Position numbers and translations under genes: made by a program. Positions 1 to 8,056 of a DNA stretch of 64,000 bases are shown in pieces. The stretch is from positions 20,778-84,777 of the forward strand of contig NZ_LXSQ01000003.1 of assembly GCF_001648475.1 (NCBI RefSeq), written 5' to 3'. Each line of letters opens with the position of its first letter. Position 1 is the stretch's first letter. The notes beneath the pieces were generated by a model, which was given only the letters and a program-made list of their open reading frames with translations, ran no database searches and was not told the origin of the DNA. Source of the DNA: Eikenella halliae. GTDB taxonomy: Bacteria > Pseudomonadota > Gammaproteobacteria > Burkholderiales > Neisseriaceae.

Positions 1-29
1 TCTCATCAACCTTTCTGTATCACGTTGCG

Positions 30-81
30 GGCTACCTGAAAACACAGCCGATGCAGGCCGGGGTTAGGCTTTCAGGTAGCC
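30..81. repeat. Inverted pair of uptake sequences
   Basis: GGCTACCTGAAA at 30-41 faces its reverse complement at 70-81 across a 28-nt loop. The pair can form a hairpin beyond the 3' end of waaA, which is transcribed leftward. A further copy at 149-160 overlaps the waaA stop codon. The rest of 1-150 holds no gene I can support. Confidence 0.75.
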
Positions 82-150
82 CAAACCTATGCTTTATGCG
101 GCGGCGGCCATGCTGGCAAGCCGGGTTCGAGAATCCGGCCTGCCGCTTTT

Positions 151-1440
151 TCAGGTAGCCCCTGCGGCTTCTTCTGCACGATTTCCCAAAGCCGCGCACA
201 CGGCTTCGGCAATCCGCCCGCTCGCGCCTTGGTGGGCTTGGATAAAGCCGGCGGCTTGGGCGGAGAAGCGTTCGCGTTCGGCGGGGTTGGCCAGCCAGTG
301 TTGTATGGCGGCATACCATTCGGCGGGGGTGGCTACCTGAAGCGCGGCGCCGGCGGCCAATGCGCCCGCGCAGGCGGCGGCGAAGTTGTAGGTGGAATAG
401 CCAAACAGGGCAGGCTTGCCGCAGGCGATGGGTTCGATGATGTTTTGGCAGCCTGTGTCCACCAGGCTGCCGCCCACAAAGGCCATATCGGCGGCCAGAT
501 AGTAGGCGAACAGCTCGCCCATGCTGTCGCCCAGCCACACTTGCGTGTCGGGGCGCACGGGGGCTTCGTCGCTGCGCCGCTGCACACGCAGGCCGAGTGC
601 CGCCGCGCCTTCGGCCACAGCATCGAAGCGCTCGGGATGGCGCGGCACGATCACCAAAAGCGCATCGCCGCAATACTGCCGCCACTCTTGCAGCAGCAGC
701 AGCGCTTCGTCTTGGTTTTGATGAAACCGCGTGCTGGCACACACCACAACGAGGCGGCTGCCGATGCGCTGCTTAAACGCTGCGGCCAACCCGTGCATGG
801 CTGCGGGCGGGGCGATGTCGTATTTGGTGTTGCCGCACACCAGCACGTTTTCCGCGCCGATGCTGCGCAGGCGTTCGGCATCGGCTTCGGTTTGGGCAAG
901 CACGCGGCGGAAGGATTGCAGGGCGGGGGCGAATAAGGACGGCCAGCGGCGGTAGCCCTGCGCGGATTGTTCGGAGAGGCGGGCGTTGGCCAGGAACACG
1001 GGCAGGTCGGCCGAGCGGCAAGCATCCAGCAGGTTCGGCCAGATTTCGGTTTCCATGATGATGCCGAAACGCGGCTTGTGCTGGGCGAGGAAGGCGGCTG
1101 TCCAAGCCGGGTGGTCGTAGGGCAGGTAGCGACATTGGGCATCGGGAAACAGGCTCTCGGCGGTGGCGCGGCCGGTGGGCGTCATTTGCGTGAGCAGCAG
1201 CGGGGCATCGGGAAAACGGCGGCGCAAAGCCTGCACCAGCGGCACGGCGGCGCGGGTTTCGCCCACAGACACGGCGTGCACCCAAATGGCGTGCTGCACA
1301 GGATTATCCGGCGGCTCGCCGAAACGCTCGCCTTGATGCAGCAGATAGGCGGGGGAGCGGCGGCTGCGCTTGGCGAGCAGATGGCGGGCCAGCGGGCGGC
1401 CGAGGAGGCGGGTGAGCAGGCGGTAGAGGGCGGGGAGCAT
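151..1440 (-). CDS. waaA: 3-deoxy-D-manno-octulosonic acid (Kdo) transferase WaaA
   Basis: 429 aa, normal for the family. WaaA transfers Kdo from CMP-Kdo to lipid A precursor at the cytoplasmic face of the inner membrane, starting the LPS inner core. The N-terminus is a hydrophobic/basic anchor, followed by the GERFGE segment holding the likely catalytic Glu, HAVSVGE, ETEIWPNLL, GNTKYD, and the C-terminal GGSLVDTGCQNIIEP nucleotide-sugar site. An uptake sequence at 331-341 is read in frame as LQVAT. The stop codon TGA is itself part of an uptake sequence (149-160), so the protein ends in Ala-Thr. Monocistronic as far as visible, with uptake-sequence pairs on both sides. Family assignment is secure; number of Kdo residues added is not shown by sequence. 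Confidence 0.97.
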   Translation of the reverse strand: MLPALYRLLTRLLGRPLARHLLAKRSRRSPAYLLHQGERFGEPPDNPVQHAIWVHAVSVGETRAAVPLVQALRRRFPDAPLLLTQMTPTGRATAESLFPDAQCRYLPYDHPAWTAAFLAQHKPRFGIIMETEIWPNLLDACRSADLPVFLANARLSEQSAQGYRRWPSLFAPALQSFRRVLAQTEADAERLRSIGAENVLVCGNTKYDIAPPAAMHGLAAAFKQRIGSRLVVVCASTRFHQNQDEALLLLQEWRQYCGDALLVIVPRHPERFDAVAEGAAALGLRVQRRSDEAPVRPDTQVWLGDSMGELFAYYLAADMAFVGGSLVDTGCQNIIEPIACGKPALFGYSTYNFAAACAGALAAGAALQVATPAEWYAAIQHWLANPAERERFSAQAAGFIQAHQGASGRIAEAVCAALGNRAEEAAGAT

Positions 1441-1454
1441 GATTGGATAAAGCG

Positions 1455-1592
1455 TTTCAGGTAGCCTTTGGGTGGGGAGAGGCTACCTGAAAAATCAGAT
1501 TGGGTGAAGTGGGACGCGGATGCCGGACACGAATGCCCAGGCTGCGGGAAACGGTTTCAGGTAGCCTGCATGCGGATTGGGGCTACCTGAAA
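1455..1592. repeat. Two inverted uptake-sequence pairs upstream of waaA
   Basis: TTTCAGGTAGCC at 1455-1466 pairs with GGCTACCTGAAA at 1481-1492; a second pair is at 1555-1566 and 1581-1592. With the CREE that follows, these fill most of the 400-bp gap between waaA and the first Sel1 gene. The pairs may end transcription coming from the Sel1 genes before waaA. I see no gene in 1441-1844. Confidence 0.7.
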
Positions 1593-1610
1593 GCGTAGCT
1601 TCAACACAGT

Positions 1611-1714
1611 TATAGTGAATTAACAAAAACCAGTACAGCGTTGCCTCGCCTTGCCGTACTATCTGTACTGTCTGCGGCTCGTCGCCTTGTCCTGATTTTT
1701 GTTAATTCACTATA
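1611..1714. repeat. Correia element (CREE), 104 bp, copy A
   Basis: Starts TATAGTGAATTAACAAAAA and ends in the mirrored terminus TTAATTCACTATA. The interior contains the CCAGTACAGCG and CTGCGGCTCGTCGCC segments seen in every copy. Both ends are intact. Such elements are non-autonomous, MITE-like and insert at TA dinucleotides. Confidence 0.9.
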
Positions 1715-1844
1715 AAAGCCCTATCTTGGATTAGGCGGCAAACCCCAACCCATCGTCTGCCGGAGACGGCTTGGGCTGCTACGCCTGCGGCTAACCCAAG
1801 CTGCGCAGGCTTGCCGATGTTTTCAGGTAGCCTGTCAGGGCAGG

Positions 1845-2717
1845 CTAGTGTCCTTCCTGTTGCAGCAGGCGCAATGCAGATTGGGCGGAACCGTCCCCTT
1901 GGGCGGCAGCTTTCTCAAGCCAGTAGCGGGCACGGGCATAGTCTTGCGGCACGCCATGACCTTGGTAATACAGCATGCCGAGGTTATGTTGTGCGGCAGC
2001 ATAGCCTTGGGCAGCGGCTTTTTCATACCAGCGGCGGGCAATGGCGTCATCCCGAGGAACCCCCAGCCCTTTTTCGTAAAAGGCACCCAGATTGAATTGC
2101 GCTACTGCCATCCCTTGTGCTGCGGCTTTTTCAAACCAATAGCAGGCACGGGCATAGTCTTGCGGCACACCGTGCCCGTTCAAATACAAAACTCCAAGAT
2201 TGAATTGGGCATCGGGAAAACCTTGGGCAGCAGCTTTTTCATACCAATCTCGGGCATATGCATAGTTTTGCGGCATCCCCTGCCCTTTTTCATAGCAAAT
2301 GCCAAAGTTATATTGTGCAACAGCATAACCCTGGGCAGCGGCTTTCCCATACCAATGGCAGGCACGGGAGAAATCCCGGCCAACACCATATCCGTTTCGA
2401 TAAAAAATCCCGAGGTTGTATTGCGAGGCGGACACGCCTTGCACAGCGGCTTGTTCAAACCAATGACGGGCGCGGGCATAGTCTTGCGGCACGCCCTGCC
2501 CTTTTTCATACATCACGCCAAGGTTGTGCTGGGCGGTGGCATAGCCTTGTTGTGCCAACGGCAAAAATAATTCATGGGCGCGGCGGTAGTCTTGTTGCTG
2601 ATAGGCGGAGATGGCCTGATTGAGTTGCTGCCGCTGCTCGGCCGTCGGTGCGGCGGCTGTGGTTAATGATGCGGCCAACAGGCTGGCGGCGAGAAGGAGT
2701 CTGATACGGCGGTTCAT
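1845..2717 (-). CDS. Secreted Sel1-repeat protein (6 repeats)
   Basis: 290 aa. A signal peptide covers about residues 1-23 (hydrophobic LLLAASLLAASL, cleavage near TAAA). After a short helix there are six full 36-residue Sel1-like (TPR-type) repeats of the pattern G-x-A-x-A-Q-x-N-L-G ... A-R-x-W-(Y/F)-E-K-A-A-A-Q and a final half repeat ending SALRLLQQEGH. Sel1 solenoids mediate protein-protein contacts, likely periplasmic here. The gene is a tandem paralogue of the next one: signal peptide, first repeat, tail and about 60 bp of upstream DNA are nearly identical. Specific partner unknown. Confidence 0.88.
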   Translation of the reverse strand: MNRRIRLLLAASLLAASLTTAAAPTAEQRQQLNQAISAYQQQDYRRAHELFLPLAQQGYATAQHNLGVMYEKGQGVPQDYARARHWFEQAAVQGVSASQYNLGIFYRNGYGVGRDFSRACHWYGKAAAQGYAVAQYNFGICYEKGQGMPQNYAYARDWYEKAAAQGFPDAQFNLGVLYLNGHGVPQDYARACYWFEKAAAQGMAVAQFNLGAFYEKGLGVPRDDAIARRWYEKAAAQGYAAAQHNLGMLYYQGHGVPQDYARARYWLEKAAAQGDGSAQSALRLLQQEGH

Positions 2718-2808
2718 ATTTTTTCCGATAAATAATGGACAAATCTGCGATTTATCTCATTCTCTTACGAGAGAAAGGTTGGGTTTTCAGGTAGCCTGAT
2801 GAGGCAGG

Positions 2809-4005
2809 CTAGTGCCCTTCCCGTTGCAGCAGGCGCAATGCAGATTGGGCGGGGCCGTCCCCTTGAGTGGCAGCTTTCTCAAACCAGTAGCGGGCACGGG
2901 CATAGTCTTGCGGCACGCCATGACCCTTTGCATACAAGACGCCAAGGTTGGTTTGGGCAACAGCATAGCCTTGAGCCGCGGCTTTTTCATACCAGTGGCG
3001 GGCACGGACGTAATCCTGAGTTACCCCCAGTCCTCGGTTGTAAAGAATACCAAGATTGTTTTGCGCAGCAATCATGCCTTGAGCAGCAGCTTTTTCAAAC
3101 CAATGGCGGGCACGGACATAGTCTTGCGGCACACCATGGCCTTTGTAATATAAAAAACCAAGATTATATTGGGCATCAGCCATTCCTTGGGCAGCGGCTT
3201 TTTCAAACCAATAGCGGGCACGGGCATAATCCCGAGTTACACCCAGCCCACGGTTGTAAAGGACACCAAGATTGTGTTGCGCGGCAGCCAATCCTTGCGC
3301 AGCAGCTTTTTCATACCAGTAGCGGGCGTGGGTATAGTCTTGCTGCACACCATGACCTTGGTCATACAACAGACCGAGGCTCTGTTGTGCGGCAGCATAG
3401 CCTTGAGCAGCCGCTTTTTCATACCAATGGCGGGCACGGGCATAATCTTGGGTTACACCTAACCCTTGTCTATAAAATACACCAAGATTGTATTGTGCCA
3501 CAGCCTTACCTTGGGTAGCCGCTTTTTCAAACCAGTGGCGGGCACGAACATAGTCTTGCGGCACGCCATGCCCGTTGTAATATAGGGAGCCAAGGTTGTG
3601 TTGCGCATCGGCATAACCTTGAGCAGCAGCCTTTTCATACCAATGGCGGGCACGGACATAATCCCTAGTTACACCCAGCCCACGGTTGTAAAGGACGCCG
3701 AGATTGTATTGCGCAGCAGTATCATTTTGGGCAGCCGCTTGTTCAAACCAATAACGGGCGCGGGCATAGTCTTGCGGCACGCCTTCCCCCTTCGCATACA
3801 AGAGGCCGAGGTTTTGCTGAGCGGTAGCATCGCCTTGCTGTGCCAACGGCAAAAATAATTCATGGGCGCGGCGGTAGTCTTGTTGCTGATAGGCGGAAAA
3901 GGCCTGATCGAGTTGCTGCCGCTGCTCGGCCGTCGGTGCGGCGGCTGTGGTTAATGATGCGGCCAGCAGGCTGGCGGCGAGAAGGAGTCTGATACGGCAG
4001 TTCAT
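2809..4005 (-). CDS. Secreted Sel1-repeat protein (9 repeats)
   Basis: 398 aa, paralogue of the neighbouring 290-aa protein and transcribed ahead of it on the same strand with a 91-bp gap. Signal peptide about 1-23, then nine full 36-residue Sel1 repeats and the tail SALRLLQREGH. From the second repeat on, units alternate between a GLGVT-type and a GHGV-(P/Q)Q-type loop, so the basic unit of expansion looks like a 72-residue pair. The upstream region, including CTCATTCTCTTACGAGAG, is duplicated with the gene. Likely periplasmic scaffold; no substrate can be read from sequence. Confidence 0.88.
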   Translation of the reverse strand: MNCRIRLLLAASLLAASLTTAAAPTAEQRQQLDQAFSAYQQQDYRRAHELFLPLAQQGDATAQQNLGLLYAKGEGVPQDYARARYWFEQAAAQNDTAAQYNLGVLYNRGLGVTRDYVRARHWYEKAAAQGYADAQHNLGSLYYNGHGVPQDYVRARHWFEKAATQGKAVAQYNLGVFYRQGLGVTQDYARARHWYEKAAAQGYAAAQQSLGLLYDQGHGVQQDYTHARYWYEKAAAQGLAAAQHNLGVLYNRGLGVTRDYARARYWFEKAAAQGMADAQYNLGFLYYKGHGVPQDYVRARHWFEKAAAQGMIAAQNNLGILYNRGLGVTQDYVRARHWYEKAAAQGYAVAQTNLGVLYAKGHGVPQDYARARYWFEKAATQGDGPAQSALRLLQREGH

Positions 4006-4073
4006 ATCTTTTCCGATAACTAATGGGGCAAATCTGCGATTTATCTCATTCTCTTACGAGAGAAAGGTTGGGT

Positions 4074-4114
4074 TTTCAGGTAGCCTTCCGCGCATCGGCG
4101 AAGGCTACCTGAAA
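4074..4114 (-). terminator. Uptake-sequence hairpin behind tamB
   Basis: Copies at 4074-4085 and 4103-4114 in inverted orientation with a 17-nt loop, 46 nt past the tamB stop codon. This is a plausible factor-independent terminator that also separates tamB from the Sel1 genes. Confidence 0.6.
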
Positions 4115-4159
4115 CTTTATCCAAGCCGAAATCCTGCGGCGGCTTGGCCGGACGGCGGT

Positions 4160-7100
4160 TTAATCGAAGCGGACGGTGTAGCGCACTTCGCCGCTCACGG
4201 AATCGGTGCCGACGCGGCTGATGACCTGCAGGGCGCTATTGATCTGCCAGATCAGCTTCACGGCCTGGTTGGCGCTGGTTACGCTGTATTCGTAGCCCAG
4301 ATAGAGCTCGTTGGTGATGCGCTTGCCGAAGGTGATGACTTGTTCGGCGGGGTTGAGCTCGCCGGTTTGGGTGTTGCGGGTGCGGCGGGTGGTCATGCCG
4401 AAGTCGTCGAGGAGGCCGATTTTGTCGTTGATGTTGCCGGCCAGGAAGGCGCCTGCGGCGGCGGCCACGGTGGCTTCGTCGCTTTCGTTGCCGCTGCTGG
4501 CGCGGCCGAGGATGAGCCAGGAGAGTTTGTCTTTGTCGCTCATCGGCTCGTTGGATACGAGGCTCACGCGCGGGTTGTCGAGGCTGCCGAGCACTTCCAC
4601 GCCGGCGCCTACAGGGGAGTATTTGCGGGTGGCGCGCAGGTTGAGGTTGGGCGAGGCGATGGGGCCGACGAAGGAGATATGGCCTTTGTTGATGACGAGG
4701 TCTTGGCCGTAGGCCTTATATTGGCCGCGCACGATGTTTACGGTGCCCACGGCGCGCACGTTCTCTTTGGGTTTGGCGCTGAGGGTGAGCTTGCCGCCGA
4801 GCAAGACGTCCAGCCCTTGGCCGCTGAAGCGGAAGTTGTCGTTCAAATCGAGGGTGAGGTTCATCTCGATGGGGGTGGCGGCGGTGGTTTCGGCGGGTTT
4901 TTCTTCGCCGAGCACCACTACGTCGTCATCCAGCCCGGGCATGCTGGATTTTTGGAAGCCGAAGTGGCCGCTGTCTACTTTGAGCCCGCCGTTGAGCGCC
5001 ATGCCGCGCCCGGGGTTGTAGAGCAAGCGGCTGTTGCCGCTGAGGGTGAGCTTGCGGTTGGGGTTGTCGAGGATGGGGTAGCGGGCGAATTGGGCGTTGA
5101 CGTCTACGTCGGGGGTGGTGCCGGTGAGGTTGACGCGGCCTTTGAGTTCGACGCTGCCGTCTTTGCGGGTGAATTTGAGCGAGTCGATCACCCAGTCGCG
5201 GCCTTGGAAGCGGGAGCTGAGGCTGCCGTTATCCAGAATCACGCCGGTGTTGCGGTCGCGGTAGTAGAGGTTTTTGCCGGTGGCGGTGCCGTTGAGGCGG
5301 GGTTCGCCCACGCTGCCGGACACGGTGGTGTCGATGGCGAGCGCGCCTTTGGCGCTCATGCCGCCGGGCAGGAGGTTGCGGATGGCGTCGAGCTCGGGGA
5401 TGTCGAGTTTCAGGTAGCCGTTGATCGGGGCTTGGCTGATGGCGTTGCCAAACTGCTGGCTCACGGCCACGGCGGCGTCGAGCGTGCCGTAGCGGGTTTT
5501 GCCGGTGAGGCGGTTGTCGATGCGGCCGCTGTGGAAGCGGGTGTCGAGCACGAGGTTGCTCAAGCCCAGCGCCTGCTGGCGGTAGGGGATAACCACGTCG
5601 CCGGATTGCTGGGTGAGTTTCAGGTAGCCTGTGGCATCGCGGCTGTAGCGCAAGTCCCAATCGCCGGCCACCACGAGCTGCAGCTTGACGGATTTGTCGT
5701 CTTTGCCCAGGCCGATCAGGTTGTCCAGCTCTTGCAGGTGCAGGTTGGCAGCGTTGCCTTTGCTGCTGATGCCGCTTTGTTTTTCCCACACGAAATTGTG
5801 CAGGTTGAGGCTGCCGCCCATGGCGGCCCAGCGGGCGTTGTCGAGGCGCACGCGCTTGGCGCCGGCTTCAATTTGGATGGGGTTGAGCAGCTTGAGGTTG
5901 AAGGCGCCGCCGATGTCGAGCTGGCCGATGCGGCCGTTCCATTGCTGTTCGTTGTTCAGCCCGCCGTTGGCGGCCAGATTGAGGCGGAAGGGCTTGCCGC
6001 TGAGGCTGAGGCTGCTGTTGCCGGTGATGCTGTGGCTTTTGCCGCTGCCGTTGGCGTTGAGGTTGATGTTGTCGATTTGGGTGCTACCGATGTGGATTTT
6101 CCGGCCGTCGAGCTTGATGTTGAGCGGCTGGTTGAGATCGGGAGAGCCTTTGAGGTCGAAATCGAGGCGGTCGATGCGCACGGCGTTTTGCACGGCAAGG
6201 CTGTCGGCGTGGCCGTGCAGGTCGGCGGTGAGCTTGGCGGGATCGCCGGAGAGGAAACCTTGGGCTTTCAGGTAGCCGGTGAGGCCGAAGCCGAAGAGAT
6301 TGAGGTTGGGCGCGTCGATGTCGAGATTGAGGCGGTCGCCTGCCTTACCAAAGCTGCCGTCGGCGTGGATGCGGTTGTTCCCGAGCAGGAGGTGGAGGTC
6401 GGCTTTGGGCAGGTGGTCGTTTTGATAGCGCAGGTCGGCCTTGCCGGCGAGGGGAGCGCCGGAGAGCTGGCTGTTTTGCCAATCGAGCAGGAGGTGCAGG
6501 TTGGGCTGGTCGGCCAGGCTGCCGTCGAGCTTCACGCTGCCGTTCACGCTGCCTTGCGGCAAATCGGCCAGCACGGCGGCGGGGTTGAAGCGGGTGCTGT
6601 CGACGCGGGCGGTGATTTTGCGGCCTTGGAAGAGCTCGAGCAGGGCTTCGCCGTGCATTTCGCCGCCGTTGGCGGGGGTGATTTTCACTTGTTGCAGGCG
6701 GATGCTGCGCTGGCGGTTGGTTTTGTCGGTGAGCAGCTGGAAGGTGCCGCTGGTGGCGGTTTGCCCGGCTTTAAGCTGCCAATCGGCCTGCGGGCTGCCG
6801 AGGCTACCTGAAAGTTTGATGTCGCCGTTCAGGCTGAGGTCGAGCTTTTGTTTGAGGATGTCTTGCAGTTTGAATTGCTGCACGGCGGCATCCACGGCCA
6901 TGTTTTGGTTGGCGCTGTCGATGTTGCCGTTGAATGTGATGCGGCCGCCGGCGGCCAGCTCGGTATCGACATTGTCCAGATGCAGTTTGCCGCCGGTGTC
7001 CACTTTGAGTTTGCCGTTGATGCCGGCTACGGGGATGCCGTTGCCGTTGATGGGCGCGGGGGCTTGGTTGCGCACTTCGAGCAGGCCGGCGAGGGTGTCG

Positions 7101-8056
7101 GCTTCTTCGGCGGGGTTGAGCGCGAGGTTGAACACCAAATCGGCGGCGGGCAAGGAGGGATCGAACCATTCGGGGTTGATTTGGCGGCCGTCGATATTGA
7201 GGTTGACGATTTTGCGGTTGAGCAGCGGCTCGAAGGGGCGCAGTTTGCCGTTTACGGCAAAGTGGGAATCGCCGTTGTCCAACTGGACGAGCAGCTCGGG
7301 GCTTTGCAGGCTGCCGTTTACGGCCACGGCGCTGTCGGCCTGTTTGCCGTCTAATTCGCCGCTGCCCACGATTTGGCCGTCGAGCTTGAAGGGGGTGGCG
7401 GTATTGAGCGTGGCGCTGCCGCTGAAATTGTGCCAGGGCAAGCGCAGGGAAACGATGTTGAGCTTGTGGTTTTGGTGGTCGAACCGGTAGCTGACCGCGC
7501 CGGATTCCACCACCGGGTTGTTGCTTTTGCCCAGCAGGATGCGGCCGACTTCGATTTTCTCGATTTGTACGCCCAAGGGCAAATCCACGCTTTCAGGTAG
7601 CCTCATCGGCGGGCGGTCTTCTTTGGGCGGGGTGGGCTTGCTGATGATGCGGATGTCGCCGGCGGCCAAGCGGTTGACGTGCAGCTGACGCTGCCACAAT
7701 TCATTAGGCTGCCATTGCAGCGCCACGCTGCTGATGTCTAAATCGGTTCCCTCGGTGGCTACCTGAATGCCGCTGCCTTGAAAGCCGCGCCACAGGTTGC
7801 CGTTCAATTCCTTCACGCTGATGTTCACGCCGAACCAGGCGGGGATTTTGGTGATGCCGAAGCGCAGGCCGGATTCGGTGCCCACCAGCCACACCACGGC
7901 GGCCACCAGAAGCGTGAGCAGCAGCAAAAAGGCGGAAAGCAGGCGGCGCAGCCAGCGGCGGCGTGGCTTTTTCGGCGGGGTGTTGCCGGCAGCGGCTTCG
8001 TTTTCGGCCTCGGGCGGCAGGGTGTCGGAATCAACGGGGAGGGCGGTGTCGGTCAT
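4160..8056 (-). CDS. tamB: Translocation and assembly module subunit TamB
   Basis: 1298 aa. TamB is an inner-membrane-anchored AsmA-like protein that spans the periplasm as a long beta-taco and works with TamA in outer-membrane protein insertion or lipid transport. Visible: a cytoplasmic proline/basic N-terminus, one membrane helix at about residues 37-57, long repetitive beta-rich middle, and the conserved DUF490 C-terminal part ending with a beta-strand (VRYTVRFD). The ATG directly follows the tamA stop codon (TAAATG), so the two are co-transcribed. Six uptake sequences lie inside the gene, three of them read as GYLK, which suits beta-strand sequence. The family's usual length is 1250-1500. 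Confidence 0.95.
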   Translation of the reverse strand: MTDTALPVDSDTLPPEAENEAAAGNTPPKKPRRRWLRRLLSAFLLLLTLLVAAVVWLVGTESGLRFGITKIPAWFGVNISVKELNGNLWRGFQGSGIQVATEGTDLDISSVALQWQPNELWQRQLHVNRLAAGDIRIISKPTPPKEDRPPMRLPESVDLPLGVQIEKIEVGRILLGKSNNPVVESGAVSYRFDHQNHKLNIVSLRLPWHNFSGSATLNTATPFKLDGQIVGSGELDGKQADSAVAVNGSLQSPELLVQLDNGDSHFAVNGKLRPFEPLLNRKIVNLNIDGRQINPEWFDPSLPAADLVFNLALNPAEEADTLAGLLEVRNQAPAPINGNGIPVAGINGKLKVDTGGKLHLDNVDTELAAGGRITFNGNIDSANQNMAVDAAVQQFKLQDILKQKLDLSLNGDIKLSGSLGSPQADWQLKAGQTATSGTFQLLTDKTNRQRSIRLQQVKITPANGGEMHGEALLELFQGRKITARVDSTRFNPAAVLADLPQGSVNGSVKLDGSLADQPNLHLLLDWQNSQLSGAPLAGKADLRYQNDHLPKADLHLLLGNNRIHADGSFGKAGDRLNLDIDAPNLNLFGFGLTGYLKAQGFLSGDPAKLTADLHGHADSLAVQNAVRIDRLDFDLKGSPDLNQPLNIKLDGRKIHIGSTQIDNINLNANGSGKSHSITGNSSLSLSGKPFRLNLAANGGLNNEQQWNGRIGQLDIGGAFNLKLLNPIQIEAGAKRVRLDNARWAAMGGSLNLHNFVWEKQSGISSKGNAANLHLQELDNLIGLGKDDKSVKLQLVVAGDWDLRYSRDATGYLKLTQQSGDVVIPYRQQALGLSNLVLDTRFHSGRIDNRLTGKTRYGTLDAAVAVSQQFGNAISQAPINGYLKLDIPELDAIRNLLPGGMSAKGALAIDTTVSGSVGEPRLNGTATGKNLYYRDRNTGVILDNGSLSSRFQGRDWVIDSLKFTRKDGSVELKGRVNLTGTTPDVDVNAQFARYPILDNPNRKLTLSGNSRLLYNPGRGMALNGGLKVDSGHFGFQKSSMPGLDDDVVVLGEEKPAETTAATPIEMNLTLDLNDNFRFSGQGLDVLLGGKLTLSAKPKENVRAVGTVNIVRGQYKAYGQDLVINKGHISFVGPIASPNLNLRATRKYSPVGAGVEVLGSLDNPRVSLVSNEPMSDKDKLSWLILGRASSGNESDEATVAAAAGAFLAGNINDKIGLLDDFGMTTRRTRNTQTGELNPAEQVITFGKRITNELYLGYEYSVTSANQAVKLIWQINSALQVISRVGTDSVSGEVRYTVRFD

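Noticed and set aside
3947..6811. 954-aa reading frame on the plus strand opposite tamB
   Set aside because: Low-complexity Ala/Gly/Val-rich translation, antisense to a clear tamB gene; an effect of high GC third positions.
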